From NCBI GenBank assembly GCA_965644295.1, contig CBFFRP010000331.1:1-58848 (forward strand): DNA of 58,848 nt, given 5' to 3'. The DNA is from Paraphysomonas bandaiensis (Eukaryota > Chrysophyceae). This document shows, in pieces, positions 1 to 9,691 of this stretch. Each line of letters begins with the position of its first letter. Within the stretch, counting starts at the first letter, position 1. The notes under the pieces were generated by a model. That model saw nothing but the letters and a program-made list of their open reading frames with translations, had not been told where the DNA came from and searched no databases. The position numbers and the translations under genes were made by a program.

Positions 1-118
1 AAGCCGCGTGAACTGTACTGAGGTCGTCATACTCAGTTCGAACCCCAGTAGGGCCATTTTGCACAATTTTTTTTTGTTTTTTTAGCCATTTGATGGCCTT
101 TGATGCAGATAAACGTTT

Positions 119-820
119 TTAGCCATTTACTGACTTTTTCACAGCAACATAATCGCCTGCAGTGTTGTCAGCATGTTTGGCGAGTATTTCGAATGCGACA
201 CGTTCAAATATCTTATTCATTTTCTCACGTTTGTCTTCACGTTCATCTTCGCATTCTTCATCTTCGCATTCTTCATCTTCGCATTCTTCATCTTCGCATT
301 CTTCATCTTCGCATTCTTCATCTTCGCATTCTTCGTCTTCACTTTCTTCGTCTTCTCCTCCACATGACGGCGAAAACTCTAATGACAAGGTCCAAATTAT
401 ATAGCCCACATTATCAACAATGCATTTATAAGGTTTATTCTCTAAATCAAACAACCTAAAACGTATTTTTTTACCTCCAGAATACCTGACTTTAAACATA
501 TTATTACCTACTGGTTTTGCCTCTTCAATGAACGGGAATATTTTACATATAAGATATTGATCTTTTTCACCGTCATTAAAATTACTTTCTTCAGTTAATC
601 CATCAGCAACCAAACCCATTATTGGGGCGTCTTTATGGTCCAATTTTCTTTTTTTTATGGTGTCGTAGTTGATGTTAAAACCAATACACTCAACATTATA
701 ATATTTACATCCCATATATGGAATTGGAGGTAATGTCAATGTACAATCATGAGCATCTTCTGCAATAGCTGTCATAGATGTAAAATTATAAATAAATCGT
801 TTGTTAAAAGGAAAAGTCAT
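119..820 (-). CDS. Uncharacterised acidic protein, 233 aa, EDEEC repeats
   Basis: I do not recognise this protein. It is a single uninterrupted frame from an ATG at 820 with no intron signals. Residues 1-155 are mixed and globular-looking. Residues about 157-200 are a strongly acidic tract built on the five-residue unit E-D-E-E-C, followed by a basic stretch and a short helical C-terminus. There is no signal peptide or membrane segment. It sits head-to-tail with the lysine-rich 75-aa frame upstream, in DNA far richer in A+T than the intron-bearing genes of the window. The two together look like a compact foreign cassette (viral, plasmid-like or transposon-borne), but this is inference from layout and composition. 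Antisense frames across the repeat are shadows. Confidence 0.5.
   Translation of the reverse strand: MTFPFNKRFIYNFTSMTAIAEDAHDCTLTLPPIPYMGCKYYNVECIGFNINYDTIKKRKLDHKDAPIMGLVADGLTEESNFNDGEKDQYLICKIFPFIEEAKPVGNNMFKVRYSGGKKIRFRLFDLENKPYKCIVDNVGYIIWTLSLEFSPSCGGEDEESEDEECEDEECEDEECEDEECEDEECEDEECEDEREDKREKMNKIFERVAFEILAKHADNTAGDYVAVKKSVNG
242..355. repeat. 15-bp minisatellite inside the acidic gene
   Basis: Unit TTCATCTTCGCATTC repeats head-to-tail about six times without change, then continues as diverged copies (TTCGTCTTC...). The period is a multiple of three, so copy changes keep the reading frame of the acidic tract. Confidence 0.9.
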
Positions 821-854
821 TATATAATATGAATATATAATAATTTAAAATTAA

Positions 855-1082
855 TTAAAGCTTTTTTTTAATTCTCTTTTTTACAGATGTAGCCTTTTTG
901 TTTATCTTCTTGGCTACCTCCTTACGCTTGTTCTCTGCGTGTTTGGTTACGTCCTGTTTAGCTTTGTTTACTGATGCTCTCAAAGCTTTATTAATCATTT
1001 TGTTAACTTGTGCTTGATTCTTCGGCATATATAATAAGTGTATATATTTTTTTACAGGATAATAGGGAGTAAAATACGGCAT
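855..1082 (-). CDS. Small lysine-rich basic protein, 75 aa (57 aa from second Met)
   Basis: Short intronless frame. The first ATG gives 75 residues; a second Met at residue 19 (MPKNQAQVNKM) gives a more compact 57-aa basic protein and may be the real start. The C-terminal half is almost all Lys, Arg, Ala and Val (for example KKRIKKKL), as expected of a nucleic-acid-binding or packaging protein, but no family can be named. It lies 34 bp upstream of the acidic gene on the same strand. AT-rich codon use sets both apart from the host genes. It could also be a chance frame. Confidence 0.35.
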   Translation of the reverse strand: MPYFTPYYPVKKYIHLLYMPKNQAQVNKMINKALRASVNKAKQDVTKHAENKRKEVAKKINKKATSVKKRIKKKL

Positions 1083-1588
1083 GTCTATATATAGTGTTAA
1101 ACAGGTCTGTTGTTCCGTCTATCTGTTGTAATTGTTCGGTGTTTAAGTCAGGGTTGGTTGATTGTTTGGTTAATAGGGTCGGTTGATTGTTTGGTATAAA
1201 GGGTTGGTTGATCGCTGGGGTTAATATGTATAGTATTATTTTATTTTGATTGCATTTTTTTTGACATTTTTGTTGAAAATATTTATTTCTGATATTTATT
1301 TTTTAGAAAAAAGTTTTTTTTAAAGAAAAATGTTGTAAAAAATGTAGTGTATACTGTTACAAAATTTGTGAAAATAAGATTTTTTTTGCATTTTTTATTG
1401 TGAAAGGTGACACGACATTTTTTATGCAAAAAAGTGTATAAAAAAATGTAATGTACAATATTGGAAGCACTTGTACGTGATAAAGAGTAATACCATAGGG
1501 GCAAGGGTTGGTGTAAGTTAATAGTTTGCATGGTCACGGTTAACACTGTACAGGGGGTGAAATCCCCCTCTCCTCTCTCTTTTTTTAA
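1083..1588. other. AT-rich spacer with short GGTTGGTTGATTG repeats
   Basis: No gene seen. Three imperfect copies of GGTTGGTTGATTGTTTGGT occur at about 1151-1215, then T-rich sequence leads to the 3' end of the LINE. Confidence 0.5.
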
Positions 1589-4500
1589 AGCTGCTTGTGC
1601 GTCGCCGCAAGCACCAAGGTGCAACCACTTCCGTTCTTTTTGTGTGATATGAAATTCGCCTTTATCGTGTGTCCGTGGACTCACCGGCGCTTTTGATCTG
1701 GGGGTCTCCCTTTGGGATGGGTCTCCATTGGTTTTGGAGGGGGCTCAGCATTCTGAATTAGGGTCCTGAGTGCACCTAGTTCCAGATGTGTGGGTTGGGA
1801 GTGGTGGGGATTGTTGGGAGGAGGAGTTGGGTTTGTAGTATGTGTTACTGTGCTCCTGTGGGGCCGCGGGTGTAGATAGAGTTGTCGAAGCCGTCGGCGT
1901 TGTGGAGGTCTGGGCAGTCCAGTGCTCTGTCGGGTAGGACCTGTGAGGTGTGCACGTGTGTCTGGAGTCGGATACGCTGTGGGGGGTCTTCGTTGGACCC
2001 CTAGTAGTCGAAGGACTCTCGGACGTTGTCTTGACTGACTGCGTTTCGGACGGGGTCTCGGGAGTAGCCTGGGCGGCCTTTTGGACATGGTGATATAGCG
2101 ACAACCGCGATCCTGTAACATAAGCTTCGCTGCAGTGTAAAGCGGTTGCAGGAGATTAATAACCACTGTTTCTAGGTTCCGTAGACTGTGAGCCGTCAGG
2201 TGGTTGTGTATGTCATCTCCGAAGACCGTTTCCAGTTGGGCTGCTGTGATGGTTCCAGTCCAGTATCTCTCGACCTGTGGGATGGAGGGATTCCAGGCTC
2301 TGCTGGAGAGTCTCCGTAGTGCAGATGTGATCCAGTTGGGTAAGGTCTGAGTTCTCTGTATTTCGTGTAGCACATTTTTATGCGATTGAAATGCAGTTTC
2401 CCTTATTTGGGTGATGGATTCATGTGTGCAGTCGAGGCACATATGTTTTAGGGAATCTAGTCGAAACCCGCAGTCAGAGCATGCGGCTTTGGTCAGGTCA
2501 AGCCCCTGTTTGGTTTTGGCCCGGTTCCTCCCTATGCAGAAAGATTTGTCCCATGTCAGTGCCGTGTTGAGAATTCTTTGGCGTAGATTTGAGCTGAGTT
2601 TGTCTTTGGATGCACTGCCATCCGCTTGAGCTAGTTTGCGCGGGAGGTGTACTCCGCTATTGGTCCAGTAGCCAGGCGCTCGATCAGGATTGTTTCCGTA
2701 GCGTTGATCTCTGGTTGAAGTGTAGTTCTCAAGTGTCCTTAGGTCGCAGAGATCTTGGAAATCAGTAAGGAGTGGGCTAGAGTAGTATGGCCGTCTTGTA
2801 CTGTGCAAACGCCAGTGCCATAATCCAGCGGTTAGTAAGCGTTCAATGGCACTGTCAATCGCAATTGTACAGACAGTGTAGTTATTTTTTCCAAGGATGC
2901 GATCGACTTCATGCCAGTCTTCACCCGCGACTGCGTCCGCAATATAGATGCCCTTGTCCTCAAACGTCCACTCCGTTTCATCTGTGGTACGTCGTTCGGG
3001 ATGGGACCTCACCCAGGTCACCTGTCGTTTGCAATCTCTACTGGCCGCGATGCTTTCGAGTAGTACCCCTTTTGCACGGTGACCGAGAGCTCTGCGTCTT
3101 GTGGAGAGTGCTTCCTCAGTACGGGTGCACACTGCCTGACAGTCTGTGTGGCTTCTTATGTGTTCGGGAATGCGTGTTGAGAGTATAAGCCCCATGGCTG
3201 TGCCTATGAGTTCATATGCGTATGAGTCCAAACCTGGCACATCACGAAAGGGTGTATCTAGTCGTAGTATTATGGTTGTACCATCTTCCCAGGCATTTTC
3301 TGGGGGTAAGTAGACGACCGCTGCACCTCCTCGGTGTGTCCATCGTGTTCGCGGATTGACATGAGTGAGGCGACGCGTGGAGAGCGCACTGGCTGTGTAT
3401 GATCCATCTGTGAAGATTGCCTTGAAAGTATCTGGTTGGACGCTATTAAGGCCGAGTTCTTGTTTTAGATTGGTCAGCATGTGTTCATCCTGTGGTTCGG
3501 GGGGCTCAGGTTGCTGAAGGGTAAGGCCCAATTCCGTTCCCCATTCCCTGAGGCTGAGAACATAGTGGTGGTATTGGGGCTGTGGCTCTGTTGTCTGAGT
3601 GAGTAGAAAATGTGCTGCTTGACCTGCTTCTCCCCCGAGGGTTATTGCGCGCTGTAGAGATCCCCATTTTTGCTCCTGCGCCGAGTCTGAGAAACGTTTC
3701 ATACCTAATCCGTTGTGCTTGAGTGAGAGGTAGATCAGTTCCGTGGGGTATCCAGGGCCTAGACTGAGGGCCTTTCTGTAGAGGGTTGCGCAAGCAGCGT
3801 CAATTTCTCTGTACCAGTGTAGCGGCCATGAAGCTTTGGTGGCTCTATAGAGCAAAGTCGGTATGATTTGGGTCTCGATAACCATGACTTTACAGCCGGC
3901 TGAGGCCTGTTTAATCCCTAGGTGTGTGGTCACGACTTTCAGGTATTTTAGACACCAATCATGGGAGGCCTTGTCTGTGATTGTGAGAGGAAGGTCTGCT
4001 CCGAGGTAATGTATCGACTCTAGTGATGTTTGGATAGGGACTGGGTGTGGACGCCACGACCAGTCGTAGAGAATGATGTAGCCAATGGGGTCGGAGGACT
4101 TGTTGGAATCTTGTAGGATCGGAAACACTGTGCAAACTACTTTGGGGATAGAGAGTTCCATTCCCGAAAGTACGCAGAACGCAGATATTTGTTGGGCAAT
4201 GAGTTGGGCAGCGTGTATGGATTTAGCTATTGTGTTAAGATCATCCGCGAAGGAGATCTTTATTTCGCCGGTAGTCGGAGTCGTGAGTTGAATAGTTGGT
4301 AACGTTGGACTCGTTGTTGACAGTTCAATGTCCAGCCACGTGAGAAGGATGTCGTAGAGTGCCACCCAGGCGCATGTGGATTCTGTGCCCCCTTGGGTGA
4401 TACCCCTTTCGGCTTCGAAACCCAGACTGAATAGTGCAATGAAGTGGCCGTCTGCGGACAGGAGGTCAAGGAGAGAACGTGGCTCTATGTTGTTTGCCAT

Positions 4501-4791
4501 GAATGGTGTCCAGGGAAATGTTAGACCGCCGGCATCTAAGTTGCCAAACCAGTCAACTACATCGTCCGGAACGCCCAGTCGTGCCCACGCGAGACGCATG
4601 AGGTTAGGCGCAATTGAGTCGAAGGCCTTCTTGAAGTCCCAGAGTGTACATATATGCTGGTCGCCTTTTCGTCTTGCTTCTTCTGCAGCCGCGAGTACCC
4701 TTAGTATCGCTGTGTCCGTCCCGTTCCTCCAGCGATAACCATGCTGGGACGGATGCAAAACTTTCTGTTCCTCCCATACGGTAATTGCCAA
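1589..4791 (-). mobile_element. LINE (non-LTR retrotransposon), 5'-truncated copy with open RT/RNase H frame
   Basis: The 3' end (low coordinate) carries a conserved hairpin block at 1590-1631: GCTTG/CAAGC stem, then CACC-AA-GGTG, in plus-strand reading. The same block ends the other LINE copies at 9.5, 11.2 and 52.2 kb and the short elements at 25.6, 38.4 and 51.4 kb. The coding frame runs nearly to this block. The 5' end stops abruptly inside the RT domain at about 4791, so endonuclease and upstream RT motifs are absent, as in a typical target-primed truncated insertion. Unlike other copies, the sequence beyond the hairpin lacks the TTGCTAAT tail. Confidence 0.85.
1681..4791 (-). pseudogene. 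Truncated LINE ORF: reverse transcriptase + RNase H + Zn motif
   Basis: An open frame of 1036 codons. The first codon is TTG just after an in-frame stop; the first ATG is codon 65. RT motifs in order: QHGYRW (17-22), motif A DFKKAFD (52-58), motif B GITQGG (130-135), catalytic FADD (181-184). RNase H follows: TDGS (461-464), YELIG (527-530), HTD (548-550), WVRSHPE (593-599), IADA (617-620). A CxxC...H...C cluster lies at 771-788 (CSDCG...KHMCLDC). The last 150 residues are Arg/Pro-rich and end with PKGRPPD, a signature kept in four other fragments in this window. The N-terminal RT fingers and any endonuclease are missing, so this copy cannot move by itself. The lack of stops over 3.1 kb suggests a recent insertion. 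Antisense frames here are shadows. Confidence 0.85.
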
Positions 4792-6084
4792 TTACATTAA
4801 TTGGTTTTTAAAGTGATACTATATCACAACACAAGCTTCTCAATATAAAGCATGTATGTCTGTATGAGTTATAATTATTTCATTAAGTACCACATGCCTT
4901 CGTAATTATCGATGGATGTGATGATCAACTCTATATAGTATAAAGTATAAAGAGTAACTGCGTGTATTTTCCTCACATAGAAGAAATTTGTAGTCTTCTT
5001 ACTACCGACGGGTAAAAAGGCATGATTCAAGATACTTCCTAATATGCATCGTGGTTGGTTCTCTACAGGCAAAGTGACCGTGGTATGTTGTTTTTGTCGA
5101 GTTTCGCATATTGATCAGCAATCAAAAGCTGTATTCAAGGTATTTGAATTATAATTTGAAGATGGAAAATATTTTTCCACCTCGAGTTAATATGATTGAA
5201 TTGTCTGCAATTCACACAAATTTTAGTGTAAACAACTAGTCAAAGTAATAAATGGTGTAATCAATATATAAACTATTAAAACAAACTTTCGAACATAATT
5301 TAATTCATAGAAGTAGCAGGGCTGCCTATCAACTAACTGCAATCATTAAAATTGGGAGAGTGTTGAAAATATTGGAAATGATGATGACAAGTGCTAGTTA
5401 TAATCAAGTTAATAACAATGAAAGGAAATGTCTTCTAAATCAACTGGGAGTTATATGTGTGTATCACAAACATATAGTATGATTAGAACAAAATTTCAAA
5501 CATGCGCAAAACACCAATAATATGGGATTTAACTAAATCCAATAGACTACAGACTACGCATATAAATAATATAGGGTTACTTTTTAGTAAATATTATTGT
5601 TATAAAATGTGGAAAAGTAAACTACTTTAAGGATATAATTCTCTATTCTCGCTTTCACATTGGACGGGAGATAGATCCTGATCTGGCTGATTTATTTTGC
5701 TCATAATAATATATATATATGGCAACGATGATTTTCTGATTTTTTTGTCGGCACGAGAAACTCCGCATATTTGTCTAGGATTTTTTCGGCATAAAAGCCT
5801 TTTGCTGATGACGATGGACAACATCATAATATATATCCTTTTCTACTTCTCAAATTGCTTACAAAGCTTAGCTTTAATTTCAGCTACAATGTTAAGATCT
5901 AGAAGCAGCATAATATATATATATTATATTAGGGATCTATTATTTAACCTACTAGTCAATTTTGTGTAATTTTCTAGTTACACCAAATTGGTGTAAAAAC
6001 CTAGTAATTATTTAATAATTTTTATTTTCAGTTTACAATGACTAGGGTGACATATGTATCCCCTGAGGACATAATTAAGATATA
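4792..6084. other. Intergenic AT-rich DNA with repeat fragments
   Basis: No gene is supported. About 5495-5580 matches 11030-11105 in inverted orientation (shared ATGCGCAAA... and GGATTTAACTAAATCC-like blocks). A possible lone hAT-type terminus, CAGGGCTGCCTATCAACTAA, starts at 5328. Several (TA)n runs occur. Confidence 0.45.
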
Positions 6085-6230
6085 CATGTTGAGAATAATA
6101 TTTCCCATTATATATTAAAAGTCTTATTATTAGCAATAGTCGATAAGAATCAGCACCAGCTTAGTAGCTAGATGAAAACTAGTCACATGCTAGATAGAAA
6201 TTAAATGCTGATATTCTTATTAGGTTCGTA
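6085..6230 (-). repeat. LINE/SINE 3'-tail fragment
   Basis: Contains TTATTAGCAATAGTCGATAA, then CAGCACCAGCTTAGTAGCTA and paired CTAG-rich blocks. The same order is seen at 9.4, 11.1, 25.5 and 57.9 kb. Only the tail is present, as in an extreme 5'-truncated insertion. Confidence 0.6.
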
Positions 6231-6379
6231 AACTACGATAAGTAACAGAAAATGAGCAAACACTCAAACTGTTCAAGACAACACGACGCTACTCCAGCAA
6301 CACTTCGCACACGAAAACCCTAAAATATCCTATCTTTTACCACTGAACAAACCGCCCCAGTACACACGGAGTTGCATTT

Positions 6380-7328
6380 CTATTGCTCATGGGGCACAGG
6401 TCGATAAGTCTCCAAACAAGCATCCACACTGAAATCCTCAGGACTCTTATTGAAGGTGGTGATCATAGAAAATTCATTCTCTGTGCTATAGGAGGAGACA
6501 ATAAGCTTGGAGAGTCGCTCTGCATCCTGTCAGTACATGTAAAAGAATGTTCGCCACAATAATGTCGTAGCAAGGAAGTACCTGCTTTTCTATTTGCGGC
6601 AGGAAATCAGTGCGGGTTAAAGTGAGGCCTTTGGTGCTGTTCAAATCGGTGTAAAATGACATGCATAACCAAGGCTGGGCAGCTGTTGGGTCCCTGCGGA
6701 CAGGTACATACGAAAGTAAGGGTGTTAACCTCTAAGAGACAACTTCATACTTTTTGTATTCTATGGACAGGAAATGATAAACGAATAGGCAAAAACTTAG
6801 TTGAACATACCTTCTAAAAATGTTAAGAGAAATAAGCTGTCTTGAAACTGAGATAGCAGCCACATGTGCCCCCCTTCTTTAAAGACGGGATAGATAAACA
6901 TGGGGCTGAAAGTGCGAACTTGTTTAGAAGTTTGATAGAGTGCAATGAAATATGACCGTACCAAGATTTTGCACGCTCTAGAATCTGAAACGAGTCTGTA
7001 GACGAAATCACATCAGCACATACGTTATTCTTGTCTTTATGATAGGCAGTCCATATATGCGACACGGTTTCAGGTGTCTCCTGAAAAGTCGTATAATTAA
7101 AACTCTCTTCTTCCCGTATATCAACTACCTGTTCCAGTTTAGATATGTCTGTAATCTCATTGAGCTTTCTGCGAATAAAAGAAATAAAGTACACGCCTTG
7201 CAGCAGGAGAGATCATACGCTACACGAATAGTGTACCTGGGAGAAGGAAGGGAGAAAGAAAGACGTCGTCTTTGAGCTGCACCAGATACATGGACACATC
7301 TCTGCACAGCGCGATACGCGAATGCCAT
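6380..7328 (-). CDS. ATPAF1: ATP synthase F1 assembly factor 1 (ATP11 family)
   Basis: Mitochondrial chaperone that binds the F1 beta subunit during ATP synthase assembly (family knowledge). Six exons on the minus strand: 7237-7328, 6962-7168, 6811-6905, 6751-6760, 6582-6693, 6380-6526; 663 nt, 220 aa. All introns are GT-AG (50-68 nt). The N-terminus is Arg-rich with no acidic residue for about 30 residues, as in a matrix-targeting peptide. The core reads KLNEITDI, then IWTAYHKDK, RAKSCPMFIYPVFKE, GHMWLLSQFQDS, TFLEEYKKDPTAAQPW, FYTDLNSTKGLTLTR and the C-terminal FSVDACLETYRP, all in the order expected of ATP11. Exon 4 is only 10 nt. The gene is head-to-head with the channel gene, 338 bp apart. 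A little shorter than animal homologues. Confidence 0.88.
6751..6760 (-). other. ATPAF1: 10-nt microexon of ATPAF1
   Basis: AATACAAAAA is flanked by CCATAG upstream and GTATGAAG downstream. Including it restores LEEYKKDPTAAQPW, conserved family sequence. Reading straight through gives stops, and skipping it shifts the frame. Confidence 0.8.
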
Positions 7329-7666
7329 GTGAATTAAGCGGGTTTGAGCGGTAGAGAAGTGGTTTTATGGAGTCGATACAGAGCTCGCCGTGTTGCAATG
7401 GTCGTGGAACAGCCAAGTGCAAATTACACAATACAATAACTATACAGCATGGAATACAGAACTCATCAAGTCTACAGTTCACACTACACTGTACTGCCAA
7501 TGATGTCATCGTTTAACATGAAGGACTTATATGATTGGCGTTCATACTGCCAAGGACTAACTTTGCATTTTTGTTATATAAAAACATCATTCAGCTTCGA
7601 TGAGATGCGGGATGGTACGATCGAGCAGTACTTCTTAGCAGGATCTGGATAGTTCTGTTACTGGCT

Positions 7667-9073
7667 ATGCGCCATAGCGGACTCACAAGCGGCGGTATTG
7701 AATATTCTCCACTGCTTAACACGAAACAAAAGCAGCACCAGCCTGTCATTTTGAATGCAGACTTGATCCCAACGAGATGGTACGAGAATGCTACGCTCTT
7801 TGGGCCTATTGTAACTGTGGCTTCATTGCTACTTGGAGTGATATTTTATTGTGCGGATAACCAATGGAATATACAGACGAGTATATTTTATACCATATCC
7901 ACCCTACTCGGAGTGCTGTTTTATGTCCCAGCCAATAAGTCCACTCTCGGCGATATATTTTCTATTTTATACTACGTATATGGCGCATTCTTCTTTGCTG
8001 GTGTAGTTGGTACTTATGGTGGCTGGCTAGTGGCCAATGCGCCGGAGATAGCCGCAGAGGAACGTCGAAAGTTGATTGCCGATCACGCCGAGGACGTAGA
8101 CGGGGATGGAGTGGTGGGTGTGTGGGATCATGTCACACACTGGAAGAACGTTCTTCTTCACAAGCTTGGGTGGGAGCATCATCGCACCAAGTACTTAACC
8201 GTGGGTGCTGTGCTTGTGTGGATTGGCGTGGGTGTCTTGTATGGGATGTATTTTGAGCGGTGGGCCGTCAAGGACTCCTTTGTCTTTGCCCTCAGCACTG
8301 TATCAGCTGCAGGTCAGGTCCCACCTCCATGCATTGGGGATGACCCCACAACTTGTGATATTGGTACTCTGCGAGAATTTTTGCTGAGTGTGTATATGAT
8401 CATTGGTTGCCCTCTTTTCACCTTCGCCCTTGGCCAATTTGCCGGCTTGATGGTGGAACGAGCCATAAAACGACATGAAATTGCGATACTCCGATATCCT
8501 CTTACAAAGGAGGAGTTTCAATATGCTGCTGATCTATACGCAGACAACGATCCAAATGTTTTAAGCTTAGGAGAGTTCACGATTCTTGAACTTCTTAGAC
8601 TGGGCCGGATCACGACGGATGATTTGGATCAGATCAAAACGTTCTTTAGTGCAATAGATGAACACGAAGAAGGACATGTGAACAGACCTATGCTGGTTAA
8701 GCGAAATCTGATGAGACCGTATGGGTCGTTTGATGATGCAATGCTCGATGTTGTGAGCAATGAAGGGGATGATTTATTTCACATGCTCACAGAAAATGAC
8801 CGCTCGAATTCGCTCCCCCCTGAAATTACCGAAGATATGTACGAACAGGTAGAAGTAAGCTTTCTAGGAGATGAAGATGCATCCCGTGCATCTTGTTCTA
8901 GGACAGGTGATAGGGATAGAGAGTCAGATAGCAATACATCTCATCGCACCATTAAGAGGCTACGATTGGAAGAATACAATGAGATTGTTGTTCCTCTTGC
9001 ATTCACGACGATGCTTGATACCATTGACTCTCGTGAGGGCTATTACTGTGAAGTAGACGAAGATTTGGTATGA
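7667..9073 (+). CDS. Two-pore-type (TPK-like) ion channel with EF-hands, 468 aa
   Basis: Predicted membrane channel subunit with the layout TM1-P1-TM2-linker-TM3-P2-TM4-cytosolic tail. TM segments are at about 46-62, 97-115, 178-194 and 236-258. Pore loops are at about 72-90 and 203-218. Neither loop has the TxGYG potassium filter: P1 reads ISTLLGVLFYVP and P2 reads LSTVSAAGQVPP, so ion selectivity cannot be assumed. The cytosolic linker holds a near-perfect EF-hand loop DVDGDGVVGVWD (143-154), and the tail has further EF-like acidic loops near 292-304 and 330-345, suggesting calcium control. Single exon. An upstream small frame at 7449-7652 is probably 5' leader. Similar EF-hand channels with altered filters occur in stramenopiles (recollection, not searched). 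Confidence 0.75.
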   Translation: MRHSGLTSGGIEYSPLLNTKQKQHQPVILNADLIPTRWYENATLFGPIVTVASLLLGVIFYCADNQWNIQTSIFYTISTLLGVLFYVPANKSTLGDIFSILYYVYGAFFFAGVVGTYGGWLVANAPEIAAEERRKLIADHAEDVDGDGVVGVWDHVTHWKNVLLHKLGWEHHRTKYLTVGAVLVWIGVGVLYGMYFERWAVKDSFVFALSTVSAAGQVPPPCIGDDPTTCDIGTLREFLLSVYMIIGCPLFTFALGQFAGLMVERAIKRHEIAILRYPLTKEEFQYAADLYADNDPNVLSLGEFTILELLRLGRITTDDLDQIKTFFSAIDEHEEGHVNRPMLVKRNLMRPYGSFDDAMLDVVSNEGDDLFHMLTENDRSNSLPPEITEDMYEQVEVSFLGDEDASRASCSRTGDRDRESDSNTSHRTIKRLRLEEYNEIVVPLAFTTMLDTIDSREGYYCEVDEDLV

Positions 9074-9364
9074 ATCCTATTCACTATTCTGATTGATATA
9101 GTGTGGCTACTTCTCACTGCTACATAGGATTATGCTACTTGCGCCGTGTGGTTTTGAAATGACACGAGCGCATGCAGCCAGCTAGGAATATTTTTTTCAT
9201 TTCGGATAAATTCAAGAAATGCATGTGTGGATTTTCGTATCATCTGGGTTGAATTAAACACGTTACTATTTATAGTTGAGAAATTCAAAAGTATATGATA
9301 ATAACATAAATCATAGCTAATTTTACTAATAGAATGGAGTGTATATGTCTGGTTGTGTAAGACT
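9074..9364. other. 3' flank of channel gene
   Basis: AT-rich, no coding signal; merges into the LINE tail repeat at about 9365. Confidence 0.4.
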
Positions 9365-9660
9365 CTTATATATATTGAATGTCTGATTATTTAGCAATAG
9401 GCGTTGAAAGCCTGCACCAATTAGTGGCTAGAAGAATGCTAGTCATACTAGTTAGACTACTACCCGTAACTAATCAATACAAACTCTTTTATCCTACTAT
9501 TTAACGCTACAGAAGCTGCTTGTGCGTCGCCGCAAGCACCAAGGTGCAACCACTTCCGTTCTTAGTGTGTGTTATGAGGCTCGCCATGATCGTGTGTCCT
9601 GGGACTCACCGGCGCGTGTGATCTGGAGGTCTCCTCTTGGGATTAGACTCCACTCGCTAT
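9365..9660 (-). mobile_element. LINE 3'-end fragment (tail, hairpin, end of ORF)
   Basis: Tail block with TTTAGCAATAGGCGTTGAAA at about 9390, TATCCTACTATTTAACGCTA, then the conserved hairpin at 9514-9554. The last codons of the LINE frame follow on the minus strand, reading NPKRRPPDHTRR-stop. The copy breaks off near 9655 next to a TA microsatellite. It is 5'-truncated; nothing else of the element remains. Confidence 0.8.
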
Positions 9661-9691
9661 ATATATGTAATGATAGATAGCCTTATGTACC

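Noticed and set aside
1-58. tRNA-like end (GTTCGAAC and GGGCCA)
   Set aside because: The putative T-stem has two mismatches of five and no D or anticodon arm fits; a 6-bp hairpin ACTGAG/CTCAGT explains part of it.
1283-1684. 133-codon minus frame
   Set aside because: It is the LINE 3' UTR and hairpin read in another frame, then T-rich flank.
5328-5347. Third hAT terminus (CAGGGCTGCCTATCAACTAA)
   Set aside because: No partner end or target duplication found, so no element can be drawn.
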